Positions 1-10,249 of a stretch of DNA of 64,000 nt are shown here, one piece after another. The DNA lies in assembly GCA_030220185.1 (NCBI GenBank), contig JASPKZ010007284.1, positions 541,098-605,097 of the forward strand, given 5' to 3'. The stretch is from Diploptera punctata. Its lineage: Eukaryota; Arthropoda; Insecta; Blattodea; Blaberidae. Within the stretch, counting starts at the first letter, position 1. The number at the start of each line of letters is the position of its first letter. A program made the position numbers and the translations under genes. The notes under the pieces are model-generated. The model did not search any database, was not told the DNA's origin, and was given only the letters and a program-made list of their open reading frames with translations.

Positions 1-17
1 ACACTCACCTCATATCT

Positions 18-76
18 TGTCTTCTATTTAGACTGGTTTCATAATCTTGGTGGTTACATCTTCAGTAGTTACACGA
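18..76 (-). ncRNA. Hammerhead ribozyme-like motif (Penelope-type 3' end)
   Basis: On the minus strand CTGAAGA (59-65) is followed by an imperfect helix II and then GAAACCAGTC (31-40), the box order of a type-I hammerhead with a very short helix III. The reading continues into ATATGAGGTGAG, the sequence that ends other copies in this window. Helix I is weak. The other half lies off the left edge. Motif seen in sequence; activity not shown. Confidence 0.5.
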
Positions 77-119
77 CCGATGTTTTGTGTGAGGTATAAA
101 GAATTTTATTTTATTTTGA

Positions 120-1138
120 ATTGTAATTGTATTACTACTGATCTAAATACATAACTCAGAACATTCATACTGTACATATTAAAAATAGTCAAGTAAATTG
201 TAAAGATGAGGCTGTTAAAAAAGAATCAACTTTATTGTGAAACTTGAAGTGTTTTTGTCAGTTTTGATTCCTCTACTATCTGTATTATGTGAATCAAAGA
301 AGAATAGAACTTTGTGTATTCTGACATAAAATATATTTTTGTTTCCCATTTGAGAAATTTCTATAGAAAAAAACTGAATCAGAAATATACGCTTCATCTT
401 ATAATATGAATTTTCTCATCTTGACAGAGTCTTGATACCATTTTCAACCAGATTTCAACTGTTTATGTTGAGGTTCTGATGTTATTTGATTTTCCATCCA
501 TCTGATGATATGTATATGAACTTGAGATCAAATCCTACTTACCAGAAACTTCCAAAACTCATAACTCTATTCCCCAAACAGGAAAATAGAAAAGTCAGCA
601 TTAGTTTCACATTTTTTGGACAGAAATTCATACACGTTATCAGATCACCAGATTATTAAATAATTAGAAAAATCAACAAAATACACAGTATGGTGAAAGA
701 ATCTCCATTCAAAAGAACAAGAATAGAGTTATTAGTTTGAATTTCCTGGCAAACAGAATTTGATTTCAAATTCATCTATCCACTATCAGAATGGCATAAA
801 CCAGATGACTTCATAATCCCAACACAAACATCCAAAATCTAGAGGATAATGAGGATGCTGGTCACTGAAACATGTCCAGATGAGAAAATCACCTTATGAG
901 GTTGAGATCACGGGTATACATTGGCAATGTCTTATCTCAAAGCATTTGATCTAGTGAAGAAGGAAGCAGAGGTAGCAGTTTGATCTTGTGCCAAATTGCA
1001 TGTTTATTTTCTATTTGAACACATGTCAAGTTGGTGCTATAATTTCATTAATGCTATATTAACAACCTTTTTTTTATTTTTACTTCCAGGCTTAGAATGT
1101 ACATATACATCTTGCTGCACCCAAATTTATAATTTTTT
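120..1138. other. AT-rich stretch, nothing recognised
   Basis: No convincing coding frame, tRNA, terminal inverted repeat or tandem repeat was found on either strand. The few open frames are short and low in complexity. Confidence 0.5.
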
Positions 1139-1236
1139 TTCTGGTCGGGACAGGCTCCTGGTTGAGGTTTTATTCGGAGTTTTTCCTCACTTGTAAGACA
1201 AATGTCAGGAAGCTTAGGGCTCAACGGTCCCTAAAA
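1139..1236 (+). repeat. SINE family A, internal fragment
   Basis: The stretch with GGTCGGGACAG, TTTTTCCTCACTTGTAAGAC and AAATGTCAGGAAGC matches the body of the tRNA-derived SINE seen complete at 27,028-27,413, here in sense orientation and lacking the tRNA head and 3' tail. It runs directly into the gag-like coding region, so the first ~25 codons of the open frame starting at 1162 are SINE sequence. Confidence 0.65.
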
Positions 1237-2350
1237 ATTGAATGTAATCTAAATAAAATCAGGGTAGAACAAAATATAATAGATTTGAAAGATAAACATG
1301 ATAGTGAAATTAAACAAGTAGATGACAAAGTAAATTATGTAATTAAATCAATCGTACAAATTGATGATGCATGTAAAAATAGCTTCATAAATTTAGGAAG
1401 TACAGTTCAAAATTTAGGAAGTACAGTTCAAAATTTAGCAAGTACAGTTGAAAATTTAGGAAGTACAGTTAAAAATTTGGGAAGTACAATTGAAAATTTA
1501 GAAAGTAAAGTTGAAAAAGAAATAAATAATTCAAAAAGTGAAGTAGTTAAAATAGAATAAGTAGTTAATGAAAAGATGGAAAATTTGATTGAAAAAGTTA
1601 CAGATTTAGAAAATAAATGTAAATTAATTTTGAATAAAAATAAAGAGTCAACTAGTGCGAGTGAAAATAAGTTTGACAAATCAAAAGAATGTAGTATGGA
1701 CAGTCAATCTCAACATTTTGTGGAAAATTCTAAAATTCCGGCAAATTTATTGTCAGAAATAAATTTACCATGTTTTTCAGATCACTCTAGCCAAAGTCCT
1801 CTTGATTTCATAACTGAGTTGGAGGAATATTTTCAATTAAAATCCATTAGCGATAATTATAAAATGATGTTTGTGAAAAGGTCATTAAAAGATTCGGCTG
1901 AATCTTGGTTTAAAATAGCATGTCATGACTCAATGGATTATAATACATTTAAAAGTGCTTTTATGAATTATTACTATTGGGGTCATGAAAGACAAAATAA
2001 AGCCAGGTTAGAGATTACCAGTGGTAAATATAACCCTAAAATAGATCATAGTTACCTTGGGTATTTTCTAGAAAAAGCAAGGATGGCTGCACTTCTCCAA
2101 CCACTCTATTGATGAAAAATCTTTATTGTCTTTAATATCCCATCATTACCCAGAAGAAATTAAATATCACTTGATTATTGCTAGACCTCAAAACATTTCA
2201 GACATGTTAGAGTTGTTATCCTTATTAGATAACAAAATGGAGGTTGAGGTCAGAAACAAGGGAGCTAACTGGAATGGACAAGAAAATTCCAACAAAAATT
2301 TTCTTGGGGTAGGGGCAGGGAATAATGAAAAGAATTACTTCTTCACATAA
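1237..2350 (+). pseudogene. Retrotransposon gag-like gene, broken
   Basis: One frame runs from within the SINE to 2112 with a single TAA at 1558-1560, then shifts by one base near 2105-2125 and ends at 2350. The N-terminal part has about six 7-residue units of the type NLGSTVQ (21-bp units, 1390-1510), with L and V at a/d-like positions, a predicted coiled coil. Next comes a gag-type alpha-helical region with LPCFSDHSSQSPLDFITELE and SAESWFKIA, then SLISHHYPEEIKYHLI. This arrangement fits gag proteins of insect LTR retrotransposons and derived gag genes. No zinc knuckle, protease, RT or LTR is seen nearby. It is followed immediately by a Penelope-type fragment. Family assignment is from pattern only; the breaks are seen directly. 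Confidence 0.65.
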
Positions 2351-2640
2351 TATAAATTCGGACACTAAATTATTAAAACAGTTAGAAAATACAAAAGAGC
2401 TGACTATTTGGGAAAAAATCTATATTCAGAAGAACAAAAACAGAGTTATGAATTTTGAAATACCGACGGAGCGTGACCTTGTTTGGAGGTTCTTTGGCCA
2501 ACCACAGGATGGAGCTGACATCCAATCTAACCAGTCTGGACAAGCTGACAATAAAACAGAATTGTTTTGAAACATGTCCAAGAACAAATCAACATTAATA
2601 TTGAGTTAAGATGATCAGACTGAAAATAATATAATTAAAA
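2326..2640 (+). pseudogene. Penelope-like element 3' end: GIY-YIG tail plus degenerate hammerhead
   Basis: The frame 2325-2570 encodes LLKQLENTKELTIWEKIY followed by MNFEI, nearly the same peptide as the minus-strand frame at 10,327-10,608. The spacing of a glutamate in WEKIY and an MNFEI-type end resembles the C-terminal part of the GIY-YIG endonuclease of Penelope-like retroelements. Directly after it, 2545-2576 reads CTGACAA, a 7-bp hairpin (AAAACAG...TTGTTTT) and GAAACATGTC: a hammerhead layout with G8 changed to A. The 3' flank from 2605 matches the one at 7745. Penelope assignment is inferred from the peptide plus the ribozyme; only the C-terminal fragment remains. Confidence 0.6.
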
Positions 2641-2744
2641 TAAGCTCAAAATATCACTTCCTAAAATGAAATATTAATGTTAAATTCTAACTCTATAATT
2701 AATTGTTTATAATTTATTTATTATAATAATGATTTTATTTTCTG

Positions 2745-3040
2745 TGTGACAGGACAGGCCTAGAAGGTCCTTGGTCTAACATCCACATGTGTAGTTTCCA
2801 GATGTGCACATTTATCCAGTCAGCTTAGTGGTGACATGTGGCCAGCATGTCAAGTACTCCAGCTGTTATCGTTGGTTTTCTCAACCTGGAGCTACTACTA
2901 ATTGTAGCTATCCAAATTCTTCATGATGCTGAGTGGGCACTGGTCCTGTAATGGCCAATTCCATGAGAAAATTTCTTCTCTCATGGGACTTGAACCAGAG
3001 CATGTCCCATAGCTGTGTGTCAAGGAATGATACTTTAGAT
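2745..3040 (-). repeat. SINE family B, diverged copy
   Basis: The reverse complement matches the SINE at 29,950-30,301 in order: the tRNA-Ser/Leu-like head region, AAATTTTCTCATGG, a TGGGACCGGTGCCCAC-like stretch, the TAGCTACAA..AGCGGCTCCAGGTTGAG part and the CCACATGT part near 2790. It is heavily diverged, and no TSD is visible. Confidence 0.7.
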
Positions 3041-3059
3041 GACTCAGTTATGACTGGAC

Positions 3060-3640
3060 ATTTATTTTAATAATATAATGTTCATTGTTTCAAGCTTTGT
3101 CATTAAATCAAATGCAAGAGACTTAAGCTTGGACAATTGATGAGAATTGAACATAAATGGATTGGAACCATATTGGAAAACTGACAAGTTCCTACTTGAG
3201 TGCTAAATGCCTACTATCTCTTTAATTTTTGTGGTGAGGTGTATATTTCTACTTCAGCTTTTATTCATTTTTTGAACAATGTAAATAGTATATTGTACTT
3301 GCTATACTCATGTTAATTATTAAGATCGGTTAGAGAAAAATATCAATGGCGATGAAAATTCTCAATGAAAGAAAAAAAAAAAGTACTTGCTGATCTTGTT
3401 GTTGTGAATCAAAAGTTGACATTCCAACACCTAACCTAAATATATGAGGATCTAGAACCAAAAGTGCACTTTTCCTCTTTGGCCTCTACATGCTCCATAT
3501 AATTTCAATGGATGCTTATCGATTGATGGGAGAGTATTATTGAACAGTAGTATTGAATGTGCTTGAGCAATTAGAAATAAAATAGAGGTACATATATGTA
3601 ATTATAATAAAAAATATTGTACTACATACATTTTATACCA
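3060..3640. other. Unassigned AT-rich sequence
   Basis: No recognisable gene or repeat structure apart from a poly-A stretch at about 3370. Confidence 0.5.
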
Positions 3641-3649
3641 CAGGATGTA

Positions 3650-4386
3650 TATCGTCGGATGGTAATCAAAACCTCGTAACTCCATAATTTAAAAAAAATA
3701 AGGAGAAATAAGGAACCTTATAACTGGTTTGTTTTTTAAATTAAGTCAAAATATATTCCAAGTTCCTAGGAACATGTCCCTATGTTTGAGCCTTTGGCAT
3801 GGGTTCCCTGAAGTAGTCCCACCCTGGAGAACCGAATGGGGGACTATTTGACCTCTGGAAAATTTTACCCCAGTTGAACCCATGTCCGCATTTCTTGACA
3901 GTTGTATTTTTACGGTGAAAGAGGGCCACTCTTTCGACCAAGGTATTTTTTTTGTCTGGCTTATCACCTTCGAACAGTCCAGCATGGGTAACCCTATTGG
4001 CAGCAATGCTACCGCCGGCATAGCTCTTGGGATGACACTACCACGACAAGGTAAAGATACCATGGAGGGAATTCAAAATATATTACATTTTTAAATTAGT
4101 TTCTGAAAAGTGTTATGCCGGAATGCAAGTTCTTTGGCCTGAGATTAGAGCAGACAAACACCTTGCTATTCCTCCCCACCAGAGTTGTGAGTTTTTGGGC
4201 CTGAGGTTAATAGCTGAGAAATGCATGTTTTTGTAGTTGTTAATAGATGGCAGCAAAATCATCTTGGAGTTATAAGACTTTAATAGCATGCAAATTATGC
4301 CTTTGCTGATTGAATAATGCAAAAATCCAGATTTTACTCTTGAATGGAGTTACGAGGTTTTGATTACTGGTCAACGGTATAATCAA
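3650..4386. mobile_element. TIR element remnant, ~0.74 kb
   Basis: Inverted ends: TAATCAAAACCTCGTAACTC at ~3662-3682 and its complement at ~4345-4366, continued by CGTCGGAT / CAACGG-type outer bases and bounded by TATA on both sides. The interior carries a 105-codon minus frame (3746-4063) with low-complexity features and no recognised domain. Probably a non-autonomous DNA transposon; superfamily not determined. Confidence 0.6.
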
Positions 4387-4724
4387 TTTAGAGAAAAGTA
4401 AACATGGCATAAACCAGTGTAATAATCATCATTGTCTTTTTTGAAAACTTGATTGATGTTAGGATAACCTTGATATAAAATTTAAGTTTAAAGTTTCTGA
4501 AGAAGACAATGATAATTACAATAGTTTGTGTTACTATTCCCTTTCTCCAAATAGACTCTAATATCTTATTCAAATAGATATGGTAATTGATATTGTCATT
4601 CGCAGGCTTGTGAGTTTGGGCTAGGTGGGGACTGTTATAAATTGGCTTGTTCTCAAGGGTTAATTACCTGGATTAATTATTAAGGACAAGGAATTTATAA
4701 TGATTGTACAGAAGAGGAATTTTG

Positions 4725-5456
4725 AGCATTAATTATCATAAGTAATGCCACGAGTGATTTCCAATTTATCTAGAGAATTTGGAAATCAAGAGTGGCATTT
4801 GTTAGGACTATTTAACGAATAAAATTAAGCTGTTTACTCACAAATCATTATTTAACTATAATTATTTTAAAATATTTATATATTTAATGTAAACGGCGAT
4901 GTTTGAAAACAAATGAGAAATGATTGGTACACTTCATTTGCTTCTTTTGTTCATCACTGCAACCAGATAATTATTTGTTGCCAAAGGATCACAATATTGT
5001 AAGAATGCACTCTAGTGGAGAAATTTATAACCAACATTATATGTATTAATGAATTTCTGATGTCCTATGATGTAAATATGTCTATTATATTTTTCTGCAA
5101 CGTTATTTCCTGGAAAACAATTTGTTTAAGAAAGTGTAAGCAGTGTTTTCTTTTTTTTGGTGGTATAATCAATTGTTACAAATGTTTTATATTATCTCCT
5201 GCATGTGCTAATCTGCTGACATTCATACACTATATATCTATAATCTGGTAGCTGAATTTCTTAGAGAGTCAGTCACTGCAAAATATTGCTATGACCTATT
5301 CAGAATGTTAAAAAGGAGGAGCTTTCTTTAATATGATGAACTTCAGTTGATAAATTCGAGGCAAGACAGGACTGTGATTGGTTATAAATAAAAAATCATT
5401 GAAATGTGATTGGTCATTGACTCCCATTGGGGCATGAGTTAAATAGTCTTAAATAA
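4725..5456 (+). repeat. Dispersed repeat R, copy 1
   Basis: About 0.7 kb closely matches 37,324-38,001 in the same orientation, from ATCATAAGTAATGCCACGAG to GGGGCATGAGTTAAATAGTC. GGACTATTTAAC near 4806 and GTTAAATAGTC near 5443 form short inverted ends, so the core is probably a non-autonomous transposon. The first part holds a hairpin (GCCACGAGTGATTTCCAA with TTGGAAATCAAGAGTGGC). Copy 2 has an extra ~40-bp hairpin inserted here. Confidence 0.7.
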
Positions 5457-5734
5457 AATAATGTAGCATGATTCAAGACACTGGTCCGTAAAACTGTCTT
5501 TTATATATTTTATTGTAACTAGTAATAAATTTAATAACAGTACAATGTATCAGATTGGCAATGAAAACGCTCTATACTTATACAGTGTGTAACTAAATTC
5601 CCATTACAGACTTTGAGGATGTGTAGTGGGGATCAAGACAGTTACGTTTAGCATAGGAACTCATGTACAGAAACATACCTTTTCCCCACTATACACACGC
5701 AAAATACCATAACACATTTATTTAACTTTCACAG

Positions 5735-6022
5735 GGAAAAGAACACTATGAGGTTTAATTTAAGAATTAAATTAATGTTTTTATTACCTCATATCCTTTT
5801 TCTTCTAGACTGCATTTCGGAGCTATATCTCCATCATTAGTAGCCTCTCGTTGACCGGTGTTATGTCATTTCTTGGCGGTTTTCTTCTTCCTTCTCAGAA
5901 GGAAAGACATAACACCGGTCAATGAGAGACTACTGATGATGGAGATATAGCTCCGAAACTGCAGTCTAGAAGAAAAAGGATATGAGGTGAGGTAATAAAA
6001 ACATTAATTTAATTCTTACCAT
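5735..6022. mobile_element. Penelope-derived palindrome with paired hammerhead motifs
   Basis: Two long arms meet near 5885. Each arm runs from CCTCATATCC through TTCTTCTAGACTGC to the GACATAACACCGGTCAA-type inner part. Outside the arms the flanks are also inverted repeats (AAGAATTAAATTAATG left, CATTAATTTAATTCTT right), and the left side carries CACTATGAGG at 5746. The right arm keeps an intact hammerhead core; the left arm core is mutated (CTAATGA; GAAATGCAGTC). Confidence 0.75.
5924..5975 (+). ncRNA. Hammerhead ribozyme candidate, intact core
   Basis: CTGATGA (5933-5939), one extra U, helix II GGAG/CTCC with a 6-nt loop, then GAAA (5955-5958), a 2-bp helix III closed by TGCA, and GTC (5964-5966). 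Helix I has three pairs next to the core (CTA/TAG) and is otherwise unclear. All core bases (CUGANGA, GAAA, UH) are present. Short helix III is typical of hammerheads in Penelope-like elements. Activity untested. Confidence 0.65.
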
Positions 6023-6159
6023 AACACATATTCAACACTCCCACTTTTTTCAGCGCCAAAGACCCTGCAGGTTCTCCCAGCTTGACCCCGCTGTACTACT
6101 ACCTGTAGGGTTACATGAAATTTCTGATTAATGATTACTTAGAGATATAGAGGAATTAA

Positions 6160-6830
6160 GATGAAATAATTGTTTCATTCATATACGAGACCTTTGTGGC
6201 ATCCGAGGAAGACGTACTGGCATGGGTTATGGCTGCGGCAGATGTCTTCCTATTGTGTTGATATTGGTACCAATGCATAGTGCAGTTCAAAGCATTGCCA
6301 GTCAGTATGGAGCGTTGGTCAAACAAACACCGTGCGTTTATAATAGAAACATTTTTCAAATGTGGTGACAGTGTTGTACAGACATAGTGTTTGTTCTGGC
6401 AACATTTTAACATTGGTCAGAATGATCAAGTTCCATCTCAGAAGCCGATTACGAGATGGTTCAGCAGTTCAGAGCAACAGCATCTGCAGCAAACAATAAA
6501 CCACCTGGTAGGCTACATATGGTTCGCACCACGGGCCACATTGCACGAGTAAGAGCAGCTTTGGTAATGTCAACCGGCCACCGCATTCGCCCGATATATC
6601 GGCTTGTGATTTTTTTCTGTGGGGATTCCTAAAATCTAAAGTATATGCTAATAAGCCAACAACTTTTGAAGACTTGAAAAGCAACATTCACGCCAAAATC
6701 GAAACCATAACAGGTGACATCTTTGTAAGGTTATGGAGAATGTGCATGTTCGTGCAGAAGATTACATTGCTGACAATGGTGGACACCTAAAGAATATAAT
6801 TTACAAAAAGTGACATGTAATAAATGATAG
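6160..6830 (+). pseudogene. Mariner-like transposase, internally deleted
   Basis: Translation from ~6308 gives MERWSNKHRAFIIETFFKCG and, after stops and shifts, an HTH-like N-terminus. At ~6590 it jumps to a C-terminus in which CDFF(L)WG..KSK.YA.KPTT and GGHLK.IIFKK can be read across frames, ending at ~6812. This is the N- and C-terminal signature of a Tc1/mariner (IS630)-superfamily transposase common in insects; the catalytic centre between them is missing. The C-terminal type is the same as that at 34,150-34,400. Multiple stops show it is dead. Confidence 0.7.
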
Positions 6831-7195
6831 GATTTGTTCTTTTGAGCAATGTACATTAATAATATGTAGTTGTATTTCTTCATGCCAAAATAACATGTTT
6901 AAAATGGGTCATTGCTTCTGCTGCAGGTTGTATAATGTCCATCCTATGCATAAGAGGATAGATTAAAAATAAATGTATAACTTATACTATATCCCTCTAT
7001 ATGCACCTCTTGAAATGCAATTAATTAACCTAAAAATAAGTCATTCATGGATATAAGCTACACTCTTAAAATTAGATGGTATAAATTAAAAAAATAAGTT
7101 TGGAACAAAAATAGTTCTCAGCTGGAGTAAGGGAATAAACATTATCGTAAAGATTGATATTTTTATTATTAATGTAACACTTCTCACTGAAGGAT
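6830..7195. other. Unassigned AT-rich spacer
   Basis: No coding signal or repeat structure recognised between the transposase remnant and the next element. Confidence 0.45.
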
Positions 7196-7484
7196 AAATT
7201 ATATTTGAAGAGAATAATTTTCGCCCAGACCGAGACTCGAACTCGGGACCTTTGGCTTTCTAGGCCAATGCTCTACCATCTGAGCTATTGGGGCAAGTTC
7301 CGATCTGGATGCAAATTTTTTCTCTTATGTACTTTGTAATTCCCAGCATCAAATGGTATGAAGCATTTGCTTCTATCTTTGCAAATGGCGGCTTCTTGGT
7401 TAAGAAGACATTTATCGGGAATTATCCCGGGTTCGAGTCTTGGTCTGGGCGAACATTTTTCTCCTCTTCAGATATAAATTATCA
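7196..7484. mobile_element. Element with tRNA-like terminal inverted repeats, copy T1
   Basis: Left end ATATTTGAAGAGAA..TTCGCCCAGACC..GACTCGAACTCGGG; right end is its complement (CCCGGGTTCGAG..GGTCTGGGCGAA..TTTTTCTC). The left end contains a full tRNA-like sequence on the minus strand (7223-7294), the right end only its 3' third, so the inverted repeat is built from tRNA sequence. Interior parts (AAATGGCGGCTTCTTGGTTA, AAGAAGACATTTATCGGGAA) match the complement of 29,520-29,580. Related copies: 8650, 26,188, 26,510, 29,410 and 43,740. Confidence 0.6.
7223..7294 (-). tRNA. tRNA-like gene inside a mobile element
   Basis: 72 nt on the minus strand: D-arm GCTC/GAGC, perfect anticodon stem TTGGC/GCCAA with loop CTAGAAA (anticodon AGA by position), variable loop, perfect T-arm CCGAG-TTCGAGT-CTCGG. 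The acceptor stem pairs only at its outer four bases. The box A and box B (GGTAGAGC region; GTTCGAGTC) are good, so Pol III transcription is possible. The AGA anticodon in a non-serine body plus the poor acceptor stem argue for a repeat-borne pseudogene. Confidence 0.6.
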
Positions 7485-7617
7485 TGAAGATTTATTTTAA
7501 ATTGACATATTATAGAACTTCAATTTTAACACAATAATATAGGCAGAAATTAACTCGAATCTCAATTTGGAATTACCAATATTTAATTTTAGGATATGAT
7601 ATTTTGAGGTTATTTTA

Positions 7618-7775
7618 ATTATATTATTTTTGGTCTTATCATCTTACCTCAATATTAATGTTGATTTGTTCTTGAACATGCTGACGATAAAACAGAACTG
7701 TTTTGAAACGTGTTCAAGAACAAATCAACAATATTGAGGTAAGTTGATCAGACCAAAAATAATATAATTGGAACT
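7618..7775 (+). mobile_element. Penelope-derived hairpin with hammerhead-like apex
   Basis: The whole segment folds back: ATTATATTATTTTTGGTC, ATCTTACCTCAATATT and TTGATTTGTTCTTGAAC all have complements on the right. The apex is CTGACGA (7681-7687), a 7-bp helix (AAAACAG/CTGTTTT) and GAAA (7705-7708). Closing pairs ACATG/CGTGT leave no room for helix III unless the inner stem opens. The right flank matches that of the copy at 2605-2640. Confidence 0.6.
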
Positions 7776-7975
7776 ACCAAGCTGTAGTACTACCTAATAA
7801 GATTAAATTAAATGCTTCATACCTCTCCTCATATCCAGTCTTCTGAGTCTAATGCTAATGCCTTTGTATGGAGTTGCCAATTCATGTTCACACTGCTGGG
7901 CCTGTCCCAAGCAATACAAGAAGATTATGATGATAGGAGAAAGCATGGGAAAGAGTTGCTATTTTTTTTTATTTA
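7776..7975. other. Unassigned spacer
   Basis: No gene or repeat recognised with confidence. Confidence 0.35.
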
Positions 7976-8600
7976 TTTATTATACCTGATGGAGTTAAGA
8001 CCGTAAGGTCTTCTCTTCCACTTCACCAGGTTTAAATTATACATACAATAAGAATTATGATTGATACATAATAGTTATAGACTACACAATATAAATTTGA
8101 CAAGGGTAAGAAAGAAAAATAGTAGTAATAATAATGATGATAACAAAAATAATAACCTATAATTAAATTAAATAAATGGCTTGGTAAAGAAAGTTTAATT
8201 TATATAGAAACAATAAAAGTATACATGGAACAGAGTTATATGTTATATTGTCTAAGAAAATATGAAGCGAGTTTCTTTTTAAACTGTTTTTGAGTCAGGC
8301 AGTCCTTGATATACGAGGGGAGGGTATTCCAGAGTCATGTGGCTGAAACAAGGAAGGATGAGGAATAGTGAGATGTTCAATGTAGAGGAATAGCTAGAGT
8401 TAAATTTTGTCTTGATTGTGTGTTTAAGTTATGGTGGGAGGATAGTGAATGAAAGCGAGTAGAAATATAAAGGGGTGATGAGGTGGACAAAGTGTTGTAT
8501 AAGAAGCAGAGGCAATGTATCTTTCGCCTGTCTTCCAATCGGAGCCAAGACAACATTTAAAATACTGGAGTTACGTGGTCTAACCTTTAATGCTGAAATG
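7976..8600 (-). pseudogene. CR1/L2-like non-LTR retrotransposon, C-terminal end and 3' UTR
   Basis: Reading the minus strand from ~8600, frames carry HHPFIFLLAF..HYPP and then, near 8330-8270, LWNTLPSYIKDCLTQKQFKK followed by KLASYFLRQYNI and a stop. The LWN-LP--IK----FK--L--YF pattern is the usual C-terminus of CR1/L2-type reverse transcriptase ORFs. The 3' UTR continues to ~7976 and ends in an A-rich AATAAATAAATA-type tail. The copy is 5' truncated and frame-shifted. Clade assignment is from this short motif. Confidence 0.6.
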
Positions 8601-8647
8601 TACTTTGTACAGAGTTCGATGTTTTTATTATTAATTCAACACTTCTC

Positions 8648-8872
8648 ACTGAAGGACAAATTATATTTGAAGAGAAAACTTATTCGCTCAGACTGGATTA
8701 TCAAATATTCAGCAATTGGGAATTAACAATGTATAAGAGAAAAATTTGCTTTTAGATTGGAGTGCCCAGATTGCTCAGCAGTAGAGCATTAGTCTAAAAA
8801 ACCAAAGGTCCTGGGTTCAAATCTCAGTCTGAGTGTATAATTTTTCTCTTCAAATAAAATTTGTACAGGGTT
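8648..8872. mobile_element. tRNA-bearing TIR element, copy T2
   Basis: Ends TATTTGAAGAGAAAA...CGCTCAGACTGG and CAGTCTGAGTG...TTTTTCTCTTCAAATA are inverted. Near the right end sits a tRNA-like sequence (8770-8842) with GCTCAGCAGTAGAGCA, anticodon loop CTAAAAA and T-arm GGGTTCAAATCTC. Only ~225 bp long; diverged. Confidence 0.6.
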
Positions 8873-9492
8873 GTCTCTTTCTGCATCTAGACAGTCCAAT
8901 CTCTCGGAGAATTGCATCAGTGCATAATTTACTTTTGTATTGAAAGTGCATGAAGAAGATTTTAACATGAAATGTACTGTATCAATTTATTGAAATTTTT
9001 CCTAAAAATGGAGACTGGGGCCGTGCTCCAGCGGTATGTAAAGAGGAGCTGTCTCTAGTAATCTGATTACAATTTTTACTGTCAGATTTTTTCAGAGTCT
9101 GAATGAAAATATTTGTTTTTATATTTCCATATATGAAACAAATCATAATATAATTTTCTGACCTGAAAATTGGGAAGAAGCACAACTAAGCATATTAATA
9201 TATGTGCTAACAGTAATATGTATTCTGAAAGACTGACTTTACTTTTTTAAGGTTCTGATTCATGAATGAATACAGAGGAAATGAATAATAATAATAATAT
9301 GAGTAATACTGCAACATTTGTGTGTTTAGCATTGATCAAGTCAAATATTACAGCAGTAATAACAGAATCTAAAATGTAGTCTGAGGCTACATCAGAATAT
9401 ATACAGAAGTAATTTAATATTTGAAGAAAGTAACACTATGAGGTTTCTTTTGTTTACAGTGGTCAACATGATTTTTGTCTCATGAGTTGTAC
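8873..9492. other. Unassigned AT-rich stretch
   Basis: A short (AAT)n run at ~9287. CACTATGAGG at ~9436, the conserved outer tail of the Penelope-derived foldbacks, stands here without a recognisable element next to it. Confidence 0.4.
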
Positions 9493-9496
9493 TTAA

Positions 9497-9737
9497 CCTT
9501 TTCACTGCTGAGATATTTCCAGCCTTTAAAACCCTCCTTGCTCAATGCGGGGAGAAATATGGAAAAAGTTTATTTAGGTTCCTAAGAGATGGCAGTATAT
9601 GCCTGCTTAGTTTGAAAGCAATGCAATACGTATTATATAACTAGCAGGCGTTTGGAGTTGAGAATGGATATACACACCCATAGCACGGCAAGCATTTTCT
9701 TTGCCAACGGATATACCCGTTCGTAGCAGTGTAAAGG
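9497..9737. mobile_element. piggyBac-type MITE with TTAA target duplication
   Basis: TTAA (9493-9496) is followed by CCTTTTCACTGCTG; the right end is TAGCAGTGTAAAGG followed by TTAA (9738-9741). TIRs of ~14 bp starting CCTTT and TTAA target sites are hallmarks of piggyBac elements. 241 bp, no coding capacity. Confidence 0.8.
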
Positions 9738-9813
9738 TTAATTCAGTTTATCATGTTTTCAAATATGTATTTGGAATTTCTCCATCACCCACAGTTTTTT
9801 ATTTCAATTTCAA

Positions 9814-10017
9814 GTGATGGATTTAAGTAATTATTTTTTTAATAAACATTTTTTTCGTCCATTTGTCCATTGTAAAATAAAACCAAATGAGCTAACTCAG
9901 GAGATTTCAGCTATGGAAAAGAGATATCAAGGCAAATGGAATCCTAATATGCTGGCCGATTATTGTTGGACCATCAAGAAGGATGCTCCACAGGTGAAAT
10001 ATAGCAGAAAATCGTAA
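9814..10017 (+). pseudogene. C-terminal fragment of a transposon-associated insect ORF
   Basis: The last 40 residues read EISAMEKRYQGKWNPNMLAD then YCWTIKKDAPQVKYSRKS and a stop. I recognise this as the C-terminus of a multi-copy insect hypothetical-protein family (ME.RYQG.WN..M.ADYCW pattern). The middle of the same family is at 23,219-25,440, which ends in a matching HQDIKKIETRYR region. Function unknown; the upstream ~25 residues do not look like the family, so the fragment is 5' truncated. Confidence 0.65.
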
Positions 10018-10249
10018 TTTCTTACTTTGTAGGTGAGTCCGAATGTTTGAATATTGTGTAGTTACGAATGTAGAAAATATTAAAGTGTTTGAAATTATAA
10101 ATTCCTGTCTCTTGGAAACCTTGCGTGATGGAGAAAAACCAGTATCATATTTGAATTCAGGGGAAAAAAAAAATACTATCAGAATCACATATTTTTCTTT
10201 CTGAGACAAAAAAAAGTTTATTTTTTGTTGCTCAGTGTTATTATGAGTT

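Noticed and set aside
1139..2350. LTR retrotransposon with flanking LTRs
   Set aside because: I found no pair of direct long repeats, primer-binding site or polypurine tract around the gag-like gene.
3746..4063. 105-codon protein MVSLPCRGSVIPRAMPAVAL..
   Set aside because: Lies inside a TIR element remnant with an overlapping opposite frame; no domain recognised, so not called as a gene.
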